DNA of 64,000 bases. Origin: Ignavibacteriota bacterium. GTDB lineage: Bacteria; Bacteroidota; Ignavibacteria; Tepidaquicellales; Tepidaquicellaceae. This document shows, in pieces, positions 8,493 through 16,872 of this stretch (the stretch's first letter is position 1; each line of letters starts with the position of its first letter). The translations under genes were made by a program, and so were the position numbers. The stretch lies in assembly GCA_026390735.1 (NCBI GenBank), contig JAPLFJ010000026.1, forward strand, positions 62,001-126,000, read 5' to 3'. The notes under the pieces were generated by a model that made no database searches, had not been told where the DNA came from, and was given only the letters and a program-made list of their open reading frames with translations.

Positions 8493-9263
8493 TTACATTC
8501 TTCTTTCGAGGTCTGCAATCTTTTCCAGAATCCTCTTTTTGTTCTTGTGTCCTGCTCTCAGCAGTAATGTGTAAGCATCAAATGCCTCTTTATGCAGTCC
8601 CTGCTTTGCAATAACATCTGCAATAGTTTCTGTAATAATCTTCACGTTTCCGAGTATAGAATCCTTGCTGTCGTTCCTGTAATTATTCAAATCCGTATTG
8701 TCATCATACTTGCTGTTCTTCTTGGGCTGAGGGGCATCAATAGAAATCGAGTTAATCGTATCAAGGAAGATTTTAAACTTTGCATCATTATCTAAGTTAG
8801 CGAATAATTCATGATCTATCAAAACCAGTTCCTGGTTGTTCTGGTCCGGTAATGTGTCGCAGAAAGGTATGTTCCTTAATTTGTCTTCGTAGTCTTCAAA
8901 CTTGTCAAGGTCTGAAAGCATTTCCTTGTAGAATATCTTTGCCTGACTCTGTTTCTTCTTAAATTCATCCAGAGAAGAGTATAGTAAATCAATCAACTCT
9001 TTATTCTGAATCTTGTTTTCAATATCCTTCAACTCTGATTCCGCTTCATTAAAGTACTCAAGTTTAATGAGTGCCTTAACTTTAAGAATCTTTGGAGTAA
9101 GATAGAACGGGAATAGTTCGGTTACCATATTGCATATCTTTATGCAGTTGTCATACTGGTCATTAAAGAAGTACAGGTTGGCTAACTTTATTAAAAGCGG
9201 AGAGAAGAAATTATTCTCTAATTTCTCTTTCAGAAAATTAATATAGTTGTCTAAGTTATACAT
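8493..9263 (-). CDS. TPR-like protein
   Basis: A 256-aa soluble protein made of helical hairpins. An N-terminal TPR-like region (residues 15-75: LIKLANLYFFNDQYDNCIKI, ALIKLEYFNEAESELKDI) and a C-terminal repeat (VIAKQGLHKEAFDAYTLLLR) frame a low-complexity acidic middle with DDNTDLNNYRNDS. It probably acts as a scaffold. It overlaps the start of its gene with the end of the upstream GT2 gene by 8 bp, so it is translated in the same unit and may assist the glycosyltransferase. Function not known. Confidence 0.7.
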   Translation of the reverse strand: MYNLDNYINFLKEKLENNFFSPLLIKLANLYFFNDQYDNCIKICNMVTELFPFYLTPKILKVKALIKLEYFNEAESELKDIENKIQNKELIDLLYSSLDEFKKKQSQAKIFYKEMLSDLDKFEDYEDKLRNIPFCDTLPDQNNQELVLIDHELFANLDNDAKFKIFLDTINSISIDAPQPKKNSKYDDNTDLNNYRNDSKDSILGNVKIITETIADVIAKQGLHKEAFDAYTLLLRAGHKNKKRILEKIADLERRM

Positions 9264-10761
9264 TCGTACTTAATGCTAATTTTATTGCTCTGTTGTGAGT
9301 GATAACCTGCTTGAATGATAAATAAGATATAATACCAAAACCCAGTGAAAACATTAACTGAAACGGAATAGAGGCTATCTGCGCATAGTACACTGATATC
9401 CCAACACCTATAAATGAGTAAATTGATAATAAAGCTTCTACATAAGCAACGAGCGATACTTTCTTCGCGTGATACTTCTTGTCGTGTACTGTGTCCGTGT
9501 CGCTTACTATCTTATATTTAGGTGTTCTTACAAATTCTGTTTTCTTGTTTATCAATCCTTCCCAGACTGCCTTCAGGTTATTAACTGATAAACCCATGCT
9601 TCCCATCATAAACACAGGGAAGTAGATAATTCTTCTCTGCCAGTCAGGATACACATCTTTTTGTGAGTACAGATAAAACATCATAGAACTTACGAATGCA
9701 AATATAAAGAATGACATGAACTTAAACACAGGGTCGTATTCACCGGTTTCCTTTATCAGTGTAACCATTGGATTTAATATTGCCGCTAACAGTATAAACG
9801 GATATGCAAGATTGCTCCACAGATGTATGAATGACTGAAACTTTTCCCTGAACGGTAAATCTGATTTAAGTACTTTAGGATATATTTTCTTAGCAGTTTC
9901 TATTGCTCCTTTAGTCCATCTGAATTGTTGTGAACGTAAAGCATTAATGTCAGCCGGTAATTCAGAAGGGGATGTAAAGTTTACCAGATACTTTAAGTGC
10001 CATCCCTTCATCTGTGCTCTGTATGAAAGGTCTAAGTCTTCCGTTAATGTATCCGCTTCCCAGTTACCTGCATCGAATATACATTCTTTGCGCCATATCC
10101 CGCCTGTACCGTTGAAATTAATGAAGAACCCTGCTCTGTTACGTACTGCCTGTTCTACTACAAAGTGACCGTCGAGTGCAATCGCCTGAGTCTTTGTCAG
10201 TATTGAATAATCCCGGTTAATATGTTCCCATCTTGTCTGAACTAAACCAATCTTTTCATCCTTTAAGAAATAAGGTATGGTTCTGTTAAGGAAATTCTTT
10301 CTCGGAATAAAGTCAGCATCAAATATTGCAACGAATTCTCCAAGCGCAGTTTTTAAACCCTCTTTAAGTGCACCTGCCTTGTAACCCTGCCTGTTGGTCC
10401 TGTGAATATGGTTGATTATAAATCCCTGCTCTACGTATGGTTTTATATGTTTCTCAATAATTTCTGTTGTGTCGTCAGTTGAATCATCGAGTATCTGTAT
10501 TTCCAGTTTGTCTTTTGGATAGTCAACTCTAAGAGCTGCATCTATAAGTCTGCATATTACATATTTCTCATTGTACAATGGCAGCTGAATAGTTACAAAC
10601 GGATAGTCCTTAATCACAAAATCTTTCGGGTCTATGTCTTCAGTTCTTTTGTTAAAAGTTTTAAAGTAGAAGTATATCATGCTGAACCCGTGGCTTGCAA
10701 AGAAGAACAGAATGGATAATGATACAATGTACGTTAACAGAATTATACTCTCAATTTTCAT
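9256..10761 (-). CDS. Processive family 2 glycosyltransferase, membrane
   Basis: A 501-aa cellulose-synthase-like enzyme. One N-terminal membrane helix (residues 8-34) precedes a cytoplasmic GT-A domain with all catalytic motifs: Asp92-Asp93 in LDDSTDD, DAD at 148-150, TED at 240-242 and QxxRW at 278-282. About four membrane helices follow (from residue 310 on). It should polymerise a sugar nucleotide on the inner face and move the chain across the membrane. The product cannot be read from sequence. It is co-transcribed with lptE and a TPR gene. Confidence 0.88.
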   Translation of the reverse strand: MKIESIILLTYIVSLSILFFFASHGFSMIYFYFKTFNKRTEDIDPKDFVIKDYPFVTIQLPLYNEKYVICRLIDAALRVDYPKDKLEIQILDDSTDDTTEIIEKHIKPYVEQGFIINHIHRTNRQGYKAGALKEGLKTALGEFVAIFDADFIPRKNFLNRTIPYFLKDEKIGLVQTRWEHINRDYSILTKTQAIALDGHFVVEQAVRNRAGFFINFNGTGGIWRKECIFDAGNWEADTLTEDLDLSYRAQMKGWHLKYLVNFTSPSELPADINALRSQQFRWTKGAIETAKKIYPKVLKSDLPFREKFQSFIHLWSNLAYPFILLAAILNPMVTLIKETGEYDPVFKFMSFFIFAFVSSMMFYLYSQKDVYPDWQRRIIYFPVFMMGSMGLSVNNLKAVWEGLINKKTEFVRTPKYKIVSDTDTVHDKKYHAKKVSLVAYVEALLSIYSFIGVGISVYYAQIASIPFQLMFSLGFGIISYLSFKQVITHNRAIKLALSTNV

Positions 10762-10767
10762 TTTATT

Positions 10768-11274
10768 TTACCAGTTTGAAATAATATCGTTTAATATATC
10801 TTCGGCTATTTTATCTCTTGCAATGACAATGCCTGCTTCTCTTTCCGAGAATGAATTGGATGATGAATTGTATTCACCCCAGTTATCATAATTCCTTTCC
10901 CAGATTTTCTTTTGCTTCTTCAGATTCTCAAATATTACATTAACACTTATTGTAATCTTCCGCTTGGTTACGTTTTCTGCACCGCTGATTACAAGAGCAT
11001 CATCCTTTATGGAAATAATGGAGCAGGTGATAACGGCATCAGCTTTGGTTTTGTCAACGAGCTTTAAAGTGTTATCACTTATTATTTTATTCTTAAGTAC
11101 TTCCGTAAACTTCTCACCTATTCCTGATACTGCGAATCCTGAATTATCTGTAAATAAAGGCACTGCGACAGTTTTAATTCCTTCAGGAGGATTGTTTCCC
11201 TTGAAACTGTAAACCCCGCAGGAAGAAAAGGCCATAACAAATAATATCAGTAATATGTAATTAATTCTATACAA
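10768..11274 (-). CDS. lptE: LptE-family LPS assembly lipoprotein
   Basis: A 168-aa outer-membrane lipoprotein that plugs and chaperones the LptD pore delivering lipopolysaccharide to the cell surface. The signal peptide ends in the lipobox AFSSC with Cys19, followed by GVYSFKG. The pattern [18 protein letters not shown], the later [12 protein letters not shown] and the final [12 protein letters not shown] match the LptE fold of Bacteroidota and Chlorobi. It sits between the sigma-54 regulator (8-bp overlap) and the GT2 gene. Confidence 0.85.
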   Translation of the reverse strand: MYRINYILLILFVMAFSSCGVYSFKGNNPPEGIKTVAVPLFTDNSGFAVSGIGEKFTEVLKNKIISDNTLKLVDKTKADAVITCSIISIKDDALVISGAENVTKRKITISVNVIFENLKKQKKIWERNYDNWGEYNSSSNSFSEREAGIVIARDKIAEDILNDIISNW

Positions 11275-12379
11275 TATTGTACTTGTCTAAATTATATTTC
11301 TTGATTTTCCTGTAAACATTCCTTGGTGTCTGTCCTAAATTCTCAGAAACCTTATTAATGTCCCATTTGTAAATCTTCAGTAAATAAGTAAGTAATTTAC
11401 TCTCTATTTCTTCAGCATTCAAATCCTTTATTTCGTCATACTTAATCACAAAATCATCACCTGAATCGACATTCGTCTTCGTTATTTCGTGCGACTTTGA
11501 TTTTATCAGTTCTTTCACATCAAGAATATCTGATTTTAATTCTATAAGTGCTCTTACAATTATATCTTTCTCTGAAAAATCCCGTGTAATGGTTGGTATT
11601 GCAGGCAATTGCCTGTTATCATAGATTTCAGTGTAAAGGTTTTTCTTTACGTCTTCTAATGTAATTCTCTTACCGGGGTTTAATATAACAATACTGTCGC
11701 AGAAATTCCTGAGTTCTCTGGCATTGCCGTACCAGACATAGTTTCTTATGTAATCCATTCCGTCGTCTTCAATTCCCGCAAACGTTATGCTGTTTCTTTC
11801 GCAAACACTTTTAATAAAATAATCAAACAGGACATCTATATCAGGTTTTCTTTCTCTTAACGGAGGTATGTTTATATTCACAGATTTAAGTCTGAAATAT
11901 AAATCCTCTCTGAAATTCTTATGTGCAACTTCTTTTGCAAGGTTCTTATTTGTGGCGGCGATAACTCTAACATCAACAAATACTTTCTTTGCACCGCCAA
12001 CCTTCATAAACTCACCTGATTCAAGTACACGCAGAATCTTAACCTGTGTAGCAAGTGGCATATCTCCTATTTCATCCAGAAATATCGTACCCTTGTCTGC
12101 CATCTCAAAGTAACCTGCACGGCTTTCTATTGCACCTGTAAACGAACCCTTGTGGTGTCCGAATAATTCACTTTCTATAATTCCTTCAGGGATAGCTCCG
12201 CAATTAACAGTAATTAACGGCTTGTCGCTTCTTTTACTGTTCTGATGAATGGCATTAGCAACAAGTTCCTTCCCTGTACCGCTTTCTCCTGTCACCAGGA
12301 CGCTGATATCAGTTGGTGCAACCTGCTTAATAATCTCATTTATCTCTTTAATCTGTATGGAATTACCAAGTATTTTCAT
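11267..12379 (-). CDS. Sigma-54-dependent transcriptional activator without receiver domain
   Basis: A 370-aa enhancer-binding protein: the AAA+ domain starts almost at the N-terminus (Walker A GESGTGKE at 31-38, the sigma-54 contact loop GSFTGA at 78-83 with Ser for the usual Ala, Walker B FLDEIGD, arginine finger region [10 protein letters not shown]) and a C-terminal Fis-type helix-turn-helix ([20 protein letters not shown]). There is no receiver, PAS or GAF domain, so activity must be set by abundance or a partner. I use the ATG at 12379; an ATG seven codons upstream exists. In Bacteroidota/Chlorobi this gene is commonly next to lptE. Confidence 0.88.
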   Translation of the reverse strand: MKILGNSIQIKEINEIIKQVAPTDISVLVTGESGTGKELVANAIHQNSKRSDKPLITVNCGAIPEGIIESELFGHHKGSFTGAIESRAGYFEMADKGTIFLDEIGDMPLATQVKILRVLESGEFMKVGGAKKVFVDVRVIAATNKNLAKEVAHKNFREDLYFRLKSVNINIPPLRERKPDIDVLFDYFIKSVCERNSITFAGIEDDGMDYIRNYVWYGNARELRNFCDSIVILNPGKRITLEDVKKNLYTEIYDNRQLPAIPTITRDFSEKDIIVRALIELKSDILDVKELIKSKSHEITKTNVDSGDDFVIKYDEIKDLNAEEIESKLLTYLLKIYKWDINKVSENLGQTPRNVYRKIKKYNLDKYNIV

Positions 12380-12508
12380 ATATATTAATAAATATAACAT
12401 TATACAAAAGTTTATTAAAGTTAAATCGGGATATTTGATTTAATTAAAAAATTCTCTTTATCCTTTAATAGTTGATATAATTTATCTAATTTTCTCAACA
12501 TTTTTAAT

Positions 12509-14089
12509 ATGGCAAAATCAAAAGAAGAAAAGATAATAAAAAACCCGGAAGTACCGTTTGATGAATATATTGAAAAGTATTTCTGGCTCGTAATACCTGT
12601 ATTTACACTGATATATTTCTGGCTTTCTAACATATCGGTCGGATTCTATCAGGATGATGAAATAGCACAGTTCTTAAATGCAGTTAAGTTTAAGGTTGAT
12701 GCATTTTCCATTCTTGGTAATAACCCTAAGCCGGGCTGGAAAATATTTCTTGTTATACCCGCTATGATTGATTATAAAGCAGTCCTGATTTTCAATGCTT
12801 TAGTAGCATCTTTAACTGTATTCTTTACTTTTAAACTTCTGAAAGAGTATGAAGTAAAGTATGCTTATTTTGGAGCTCTTCTGCTTGCAGTTCAGCCTTT
12901 ATTCTTTGACCTTTCATTCAGGACTTATTCGGAAATATTTACCGCTCTGTTAATCGTGGTATTCTTAATCCTTTATAAGAAGGAATATTTTCTCCTCTCG
13001 AGTTTGTTGATTGGTTATGTGTTTACTATCAGACAGGAAATAGCTGTGTTTATAGTTGTCCTGTTCGTGATATTGATGTATAAGAAAAAGATTATCCCTG
13101 CTCTTGCATTAGGTGTGTTTCCTATAGTGTACAATCTGCTTGGTGTCTGGAAAACAGGTGACCCGTTGTTTGTACTTACTGAAATGAAAACTGTTGCAGC
13201 ACTGACTTATAACACACAAGGTGTATTCCATTACTTCAAAGTATATATATTTATTGTCGGACCTGTAACATTGATTCTGTTCCTGCAAGGATTATTTGGT
13301 ATGTTTGCCAATACAAAGAATTATAAAGCATACATTGAAAAGTATTTATTATTCTACGTTCTGTTTATAACAGTATTTGCTGTACAAATGTACACAATGA
13401 TGAGTAACGGTCCGAATCCCGGTAACTGGAGATACCTTTTACACATTTCTCCGATTGCTGTTTTCTTCGCAACAGTTGGTTTGAACAATCTCGCTGAGAA
13501 GGAGTTTAAGAAACTGCATTATGTAATTACAGGATTCATTTTCTTTGTTACTTTCGTGTTCTTCTCGAAAGAATCTGACGGGTTTAAACTGCTCGAAGTC
13601 AGCGATTACACGAAAATTGTGTTTATCGTGATATTCTTCATAGCGACAATGCTTATTCCGTCAAAAGACAAAGTATCATACCTGAATAAATTATCACTCG
13701 TATTGGTTATAACATCTGTATTCTATCTCTATGTAGATTTTAAACCAAAGAAGTTATCTCCCGAGAATCAGACTGTAAAATCAGTGGCTGAAGTTTTGAA
13801 TAAGGATGGTCTGAAAGGAAATTTCTATTCCAATCATTCAGTCCTGCTGTTCTTCCTGGATAACTATAAGAAAGAACCTCAGAAGTATTTACCATTAAAT
13901 ACTAAATCTATGACAGATGTCCCGAAGGGCTCAATACTCGTATGGGAAAATCATTACGGCTACAGACCAGAGTTCAGCAATGATATTAAGTTTGAGGATT
14001 TGCAGAAGAATCCCGACTATAAAGTCATTAACCAGTATGTGTCTACGGATAAAAGATTTGCTGCATACATAATTGAAAAAATAAACTGA
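12509..14089 (+). CDS. GT-C fold membrane glycosyltransferase (GT39/ArnT-like)
   Basis: A 526-aa integral membrane protein with about ten to eleven hydrophobic segments and a C-terminal soluble part (residues 420-526). The first luminal loop carries Asp49-Asp50-Glu51 in FYQDDEIAQF, the acidic motif of GT-C transferases that use polyprenyl-phosphate sugars. A second feature is SFRTYSEIFTAL. It lies in an operon with a sugar epimerase and a polyprenyl-phosphate glycosyltransferase, which could supply its donor. The acceptor is unknown. Confidence 0.75.
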   Translation: MAKSKEEKIIKNPEVPFDEYIEKYFWLVIPVFTLIYFWLSNISVGFYQDDEIAQFLNAVKFKVDAFSILGNNPKPGWKIFLVIPAMIDYKAVLIFNALVASLTVFFTFKLLKEYEVKYAYFGALLLAVQPLFFDLSFRTYSEIFTALLIVVFLILYKKEYFLLSSLLIGYVFTIRQEIAVFIVVLFVILMYKKKIIPALALGVFPIVYNLLGVWKTGDPLFVLTEMKTVAALTYNTQGVFHYFKVYIFIVGPVTLILFLQGLFGMFANTKNYKAYIEKYLLFYVLFITVFAVQMYTMMSNGPNPGNWRYLLHISPIAVFFATVGLNNLAEKEFKKLHYVITGFIFFVTFVFFSKESDGFKLLEVSDYTKIVFIVIFFIATMLIPSKDKVSYLNKLSLVLVITSVFYLYVDFKPKKLSPENQTVKSVAEVLNKDGLKGNFYSNHSVLLFFLDNYKKEPQKYLPLNTKSMTDVPKGSILVWENHYGYRPEFSNDIKFEDLQKNPDYKVINQYVSTDKRFAAYIIEKIN

Positions 14090-14090
14090 T

Positions 14091-15023
14091 ATGAATAATT
14101 GTATAATATACGGGGGCGGGGGATTTATCGGTTCGCATCTTTGTGAGGAATTGCTGAAAAGGAATTATAACGTTACAATTTTTGATAAGATAAATTTTGC
14201 AAAAGATAACATAAAGAATTTTAAAGATAAGATTAAAGTAATTGAAGGTGATTTTAACAATGAGTATGATTTGCTGAGCAGTCTTGACGGAATAGATTAT
14301 GTTTACCATTTAGTAAGTTCTACTTTACCAGCTTCATCTAATGATAATCCTGTGTATGATGTTGAATCGAATTTAATATCTACATTGAGGTTATTGCAGG
14401 ATGTTGTTAAAAGAAAAATAAAGAAAGTTATCTTTGTCTCATCCGGTGGTACCGTATACGGCATTCCTAAGGCGATACCTATTCCCGAAGACCATTCACG
14501 GCAGCCAATTTGTTCGTACGGGATTACCAAGAAGACTATAGAAGATTATCTGTATATGTTCAGTTATCTGTACAACCTGGATTATACTGTCTTCAGACTC
14601 GCAAATCCTTACGGTGAAAGACAGAATCCTTTGTATGCGCAGGGCGTCATACCCGTGTTCCTTAAAAAGATATTACTCAAGGAAGAGATTGTTATCTGGG
14701 GAGACGGTTCTGTCAGGAGAGATTATATATACATAAAAGATGCAATTATGCCTCTGGTTAATTCACTTGAGCATAAGAGTGAATACAAGGTGTTTAATCT
14801 TGGTTCGGGCGAAGGTTATTCTGTAAATGAGCTTCTGGAAATGATTAAAAAGGTAACTAATATGGATGCGAAAGTTAAGTATGTTGCAGGAAGAAAACTT
14901 GACGTGCCTGTAAGCGTACTTGATATTTCTCTTCTTAAAAAGGAAATGAACTATGCTCCCAAAATAGAAATTGAAAAAGGTATAGAAATCACGTATAACT
15001 ATTTAAAAGAGGTCTTATTATAA
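14091..15023 (+). CDS. NAD-dependent sugar epimerase/dehydratase
   Basis: A 310-aa short-chain dehydrogenase of the UDP-glucose 4-epimerase/dehydratase group. The Rossmann motif is GGGGFIG (8-14); the catalytic Ser in FVSSGGTVYG (about 117-118) and the Tyr143-x3-Lys147 pair are present; NPYGERQ follows. It would make or modify a nucleotide sugar for the surface glycan pathway encoded around it. It starts 1 bp after the GT-C gene stop and ends 2 bp before the next GT2 gene. Substrate cannot be told from sequence. Confidence 0.85.
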   Translation: MNNCIIYGGGGFIGSHLCEELLKRNYNVTIFDKINFAKDNIKNFKDKIKVIEGDFNNEYDLLSSLDGIDYVYHLVSSTLPASSNDNPVYDVESNLISTLRLLQDVVKRKIKKVIFVSSGGTVYGIPKAIPIPEDHSRQPICSYGITKKTIEDYLYMFSYLYNLDYTVFRLANPYGERQNPLYAQGVIPVFLKKILLKEEIVIWGDGSVRRDYIYIKDAIMPLVNSLEHKSEYKVFNLGSGEGYSVNELLEMIKKVTNMDAKVKYVAGRKLDVPVSVLDISLLKKEMNYAPKIEIEKGIEITYNYLKEVLL

Positions 15024-15025
15024 GC

Positions 15026-15766
15026 ATGATTACAAATTCTGATATCTCGTTATCTGTCTTTTTCCCCGCTTACTACGATGAAGGGAATATTGCAAAGGTT
15101 GTAACTAAAGCGGTTGAAGTTCTTGAAGAACTTAAACTGAAAGACTATGAAGTGGTAATAATTGAAGACGGCAGTCCTGACAAAACGGGCGAGGTTGCCG
15201 ATGATATGGCGAAGAAATTCCCGAAAGTAAGAGTAATACACCATGAGAAAAATATGGGTTACGGTGCTACGCTGAAAGACGGATTCATGAGTGCTAAACT
15301 CGATTACGTATTCTATACTGACGGGGATAATCAGTTTGACCTTGAGGAATTAAAGAAGTTTGTTGCAATGATTCCTTTTACTGATATTGTAGTAGGATAC
15401 AGGAAGAAGAAGCAGTATTCATTGTACAGAAAATTTACTTCACTTAGTTACAACTATCTTTTAAAATTAATATTCGGACTTGATTACTGGGATATCGACT
15501 GTGCGTTTAAGATATTTCCTACAAGGTTGTTTAAAGAAATAAAGATAGATTCAGTCGATGCTTTTATAGATGCCGAGATTATGCTTAAAGCACACCTTAA
15601 AGGATATAAAACTGTCGAAATGGGTGTAACTCACTTACCAAGAGTTGATGGCGTTTCTACAGGTGCAAGACCATCTGTTATTATCGGCACGATTAAGGAA
15701 GTATTCCAGTATAGAAAAGAGTTTATGGGAGAAGTCAAAAAAAGAGGATTAAGTATTAACAAATAA
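15026..15766 (+). CDS. Polyprenyl-phosphate sugar transferase (DPM1-like GT2)
   Basis: A 246-aa soluble GT2 enzyme resembling dolichol-phosphate mannose synthases: N-terminal FFPAYYDEGNI, Asp48 in IEDGSPDKT, and the metal-binding DGD at 99-101, followed by SYNYLLKLIFGL. No C-terminal membrane helices, so it is the single-domain type. It likely loads a sugar onto undecaprenyl phosphate for the GT-C transferase two genes upstream. Confidence 0.83.
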   Translation: MITNSDISLSVFFPAYYDEGNIAKVVTKAVEVLEELKLKDYEVVIIEDGSPDKTGEVADDMAKKFPKVRVIHHEKNMGYGATLKDGFMSAKLDYVFYTDGDNQFDLEELKKFVAMIPFTDIVVGYRKKKQYSLYRKFTSLSYNYLLKLIFGLDYWDIDCAFKIFPTRLFKEIKIDSVDAFIDAEIMLKAHLKGYKTVEMGVTHLPRVDGVSTGARPSVIIGTIKEVFQYRKEFMGEVKKRGLSINK

Positions 15767-15770
15767 TCCT

Positions 15771-16457
15771 CTAATTCTTTTCTGCCCAGATATAGTATTG
15801 TCCTCCCATAGGTACAAAGAACAGAGCTTTCTCAACAGGCCTTAAAAACTTCAGGAAAGCAGGGAAGTATAAAGTGTAGTGTTTCCTTTTAATGCTGAAT
15901 CCTGCATTCTTAAACAATGAAAGTGATTCCTTCGGCTTTAATAATATCGCATCAGTATCCCATACACAGGTATTCACTATATGCCTGGTTACAGGATTGA
16001 ATGGATTATGCTCAAAGAAGAACACATTTCCCTTCGGTTTTAACATATGGAATATATTCTTTACGGCTTTTTCGCGGTACTCAGGTTCTATGTGATGAAA
16101 TACGTTTGAAACAAATATTAAATCGATGGTATCTTTTCTCTTCGCAATCTCTTCATCTTCCAGTAAAAAGAAGTTGACAGATGAATTATTCTTCGAAGCT
16201 ACTTCAATGCTCTTTGCCGAAATATCACTTCCGAAAATATTAGCGTTCGGAAAATATCCTGCGAGGTACTGCAGGTTCATTCCTATTCCGCATCCGTATT
16301 CCAGAATGTTTATTGGTCTGTTCCCGACACATTCCTCAACAATTCTTATCTTGTACTCCGCGAAATATTTGCTTTCTTCACCGAAAAACTTTAAGTCTTC
16401 GGTTAGTTGTTTTTCGTAAGACTCGGCGTGCTTATCAAAATCTACTTTATCAGTCAT
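15771..16457 (-). CDS. Class I SAM-dependent methyltransferase
   Basis: A 228-aa methyltransferase with motif I ILEYGCGIGMN, motif II acidic end GSDIS, motif IV LIFVSNVFHHIE and FFFEHNPFNPVT after it, typical of Methyltransf_11/12 enzymes acting on small molecules or lipids/sugars. The start at 16457 gives a TAATG overlap with the upstream HMA lipoprotein gene; a longer in-frame start (16496) would overlap that gene further and has a very basic leader, so I reject it. It converges with the GT2 gene, 4 bp apart. Confidence 0.8.
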   Translation of the reverse strand: MTDKVDFDKHAESYEKQLTEDLKFFGEESKYFAEYKIRIVEECVGNRPINILEYGCGIGMNLQYLAGYFPNANIFGSDISAKSIEVASKNNSSVNFFLLEDEEIAKRKDTIDLIFVSNVFHHIEPEYREKAVKNIFHMLKPKGNVFFFEHNPFNPVTRHIVNTCVWDTDAILLKPKESLSLFKNAGFSIKRKHYTLYFPAFLKFLRPVEKALFFVPMGGQYYIWAEKN

Positions 16458-16849
16458 TAGTCTTTTTTCTCTTCCTTTTTCATATCGGTTTCGCAATCGT
16501 GCTTGCTGTCTGATTTGGATAATTCAGTATCGTAACCCGCAGCATTTATTGATTTGGAGATGTTCTCTTTGTTAGTCTTGTTTGCATCAAAAGACACTGT
16601 TACTACTTTTGATTTAGAATCTGCCTTAACATCCTTAACTCCTTCGGTTTTCTTCACTTCTGTCGTTATCGTTTCCTCACAGCCAGAACAATGCATTCCT
16701 GCACATTTGTATTCAACTGTCTCTACCTTTTCTGTTACTCCTTTTGTATCGGCAGTTTTATCCCCTGCGGTTCCGTTTGTGCTTTTCTTGCCGCAACCGA
16801 TTACGCCTATTAATAAAAATGCCAGTACTAAATTTAAAAGAGTTTTCAT
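16457..16849 (-). CDS. Lipoprotein with heavy-metal-associated (HMA) domain
   Basis: A 130-aa exported lipoprotein: signal peptide with lipobox IGVIGC (Cys19), a Gly/Thr/Lys linker, then one HMA domain whose metal-binding loop is GMHCSGC (Cys54, Cys57) and whose core contains GVKDVKADSKSKVVTVSFD. The tail is charged with a further His-Asp-Cys. It would bind Cu(I) or a similar metal in the periplasm. The gene follows the copper ATPase by 23 bp on the same strand, suggesting a copper relay. Confidence 0.85.
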   Translation of the reverse strand: MKTLLNLVLAFLLIGVIGCGKKSTNGTAGDKTADTKGVTEKVETVEYKCAGMHCSGCEETITTEVKKTEGVKDVKADSKSKVVTVSFDANKTNKENISKSINAAGYDTELSKSDSKHDCETDMKKEEKKD

Positions 16850-16872
16850 TAAAGAAATCCTTCCTGTTTAAT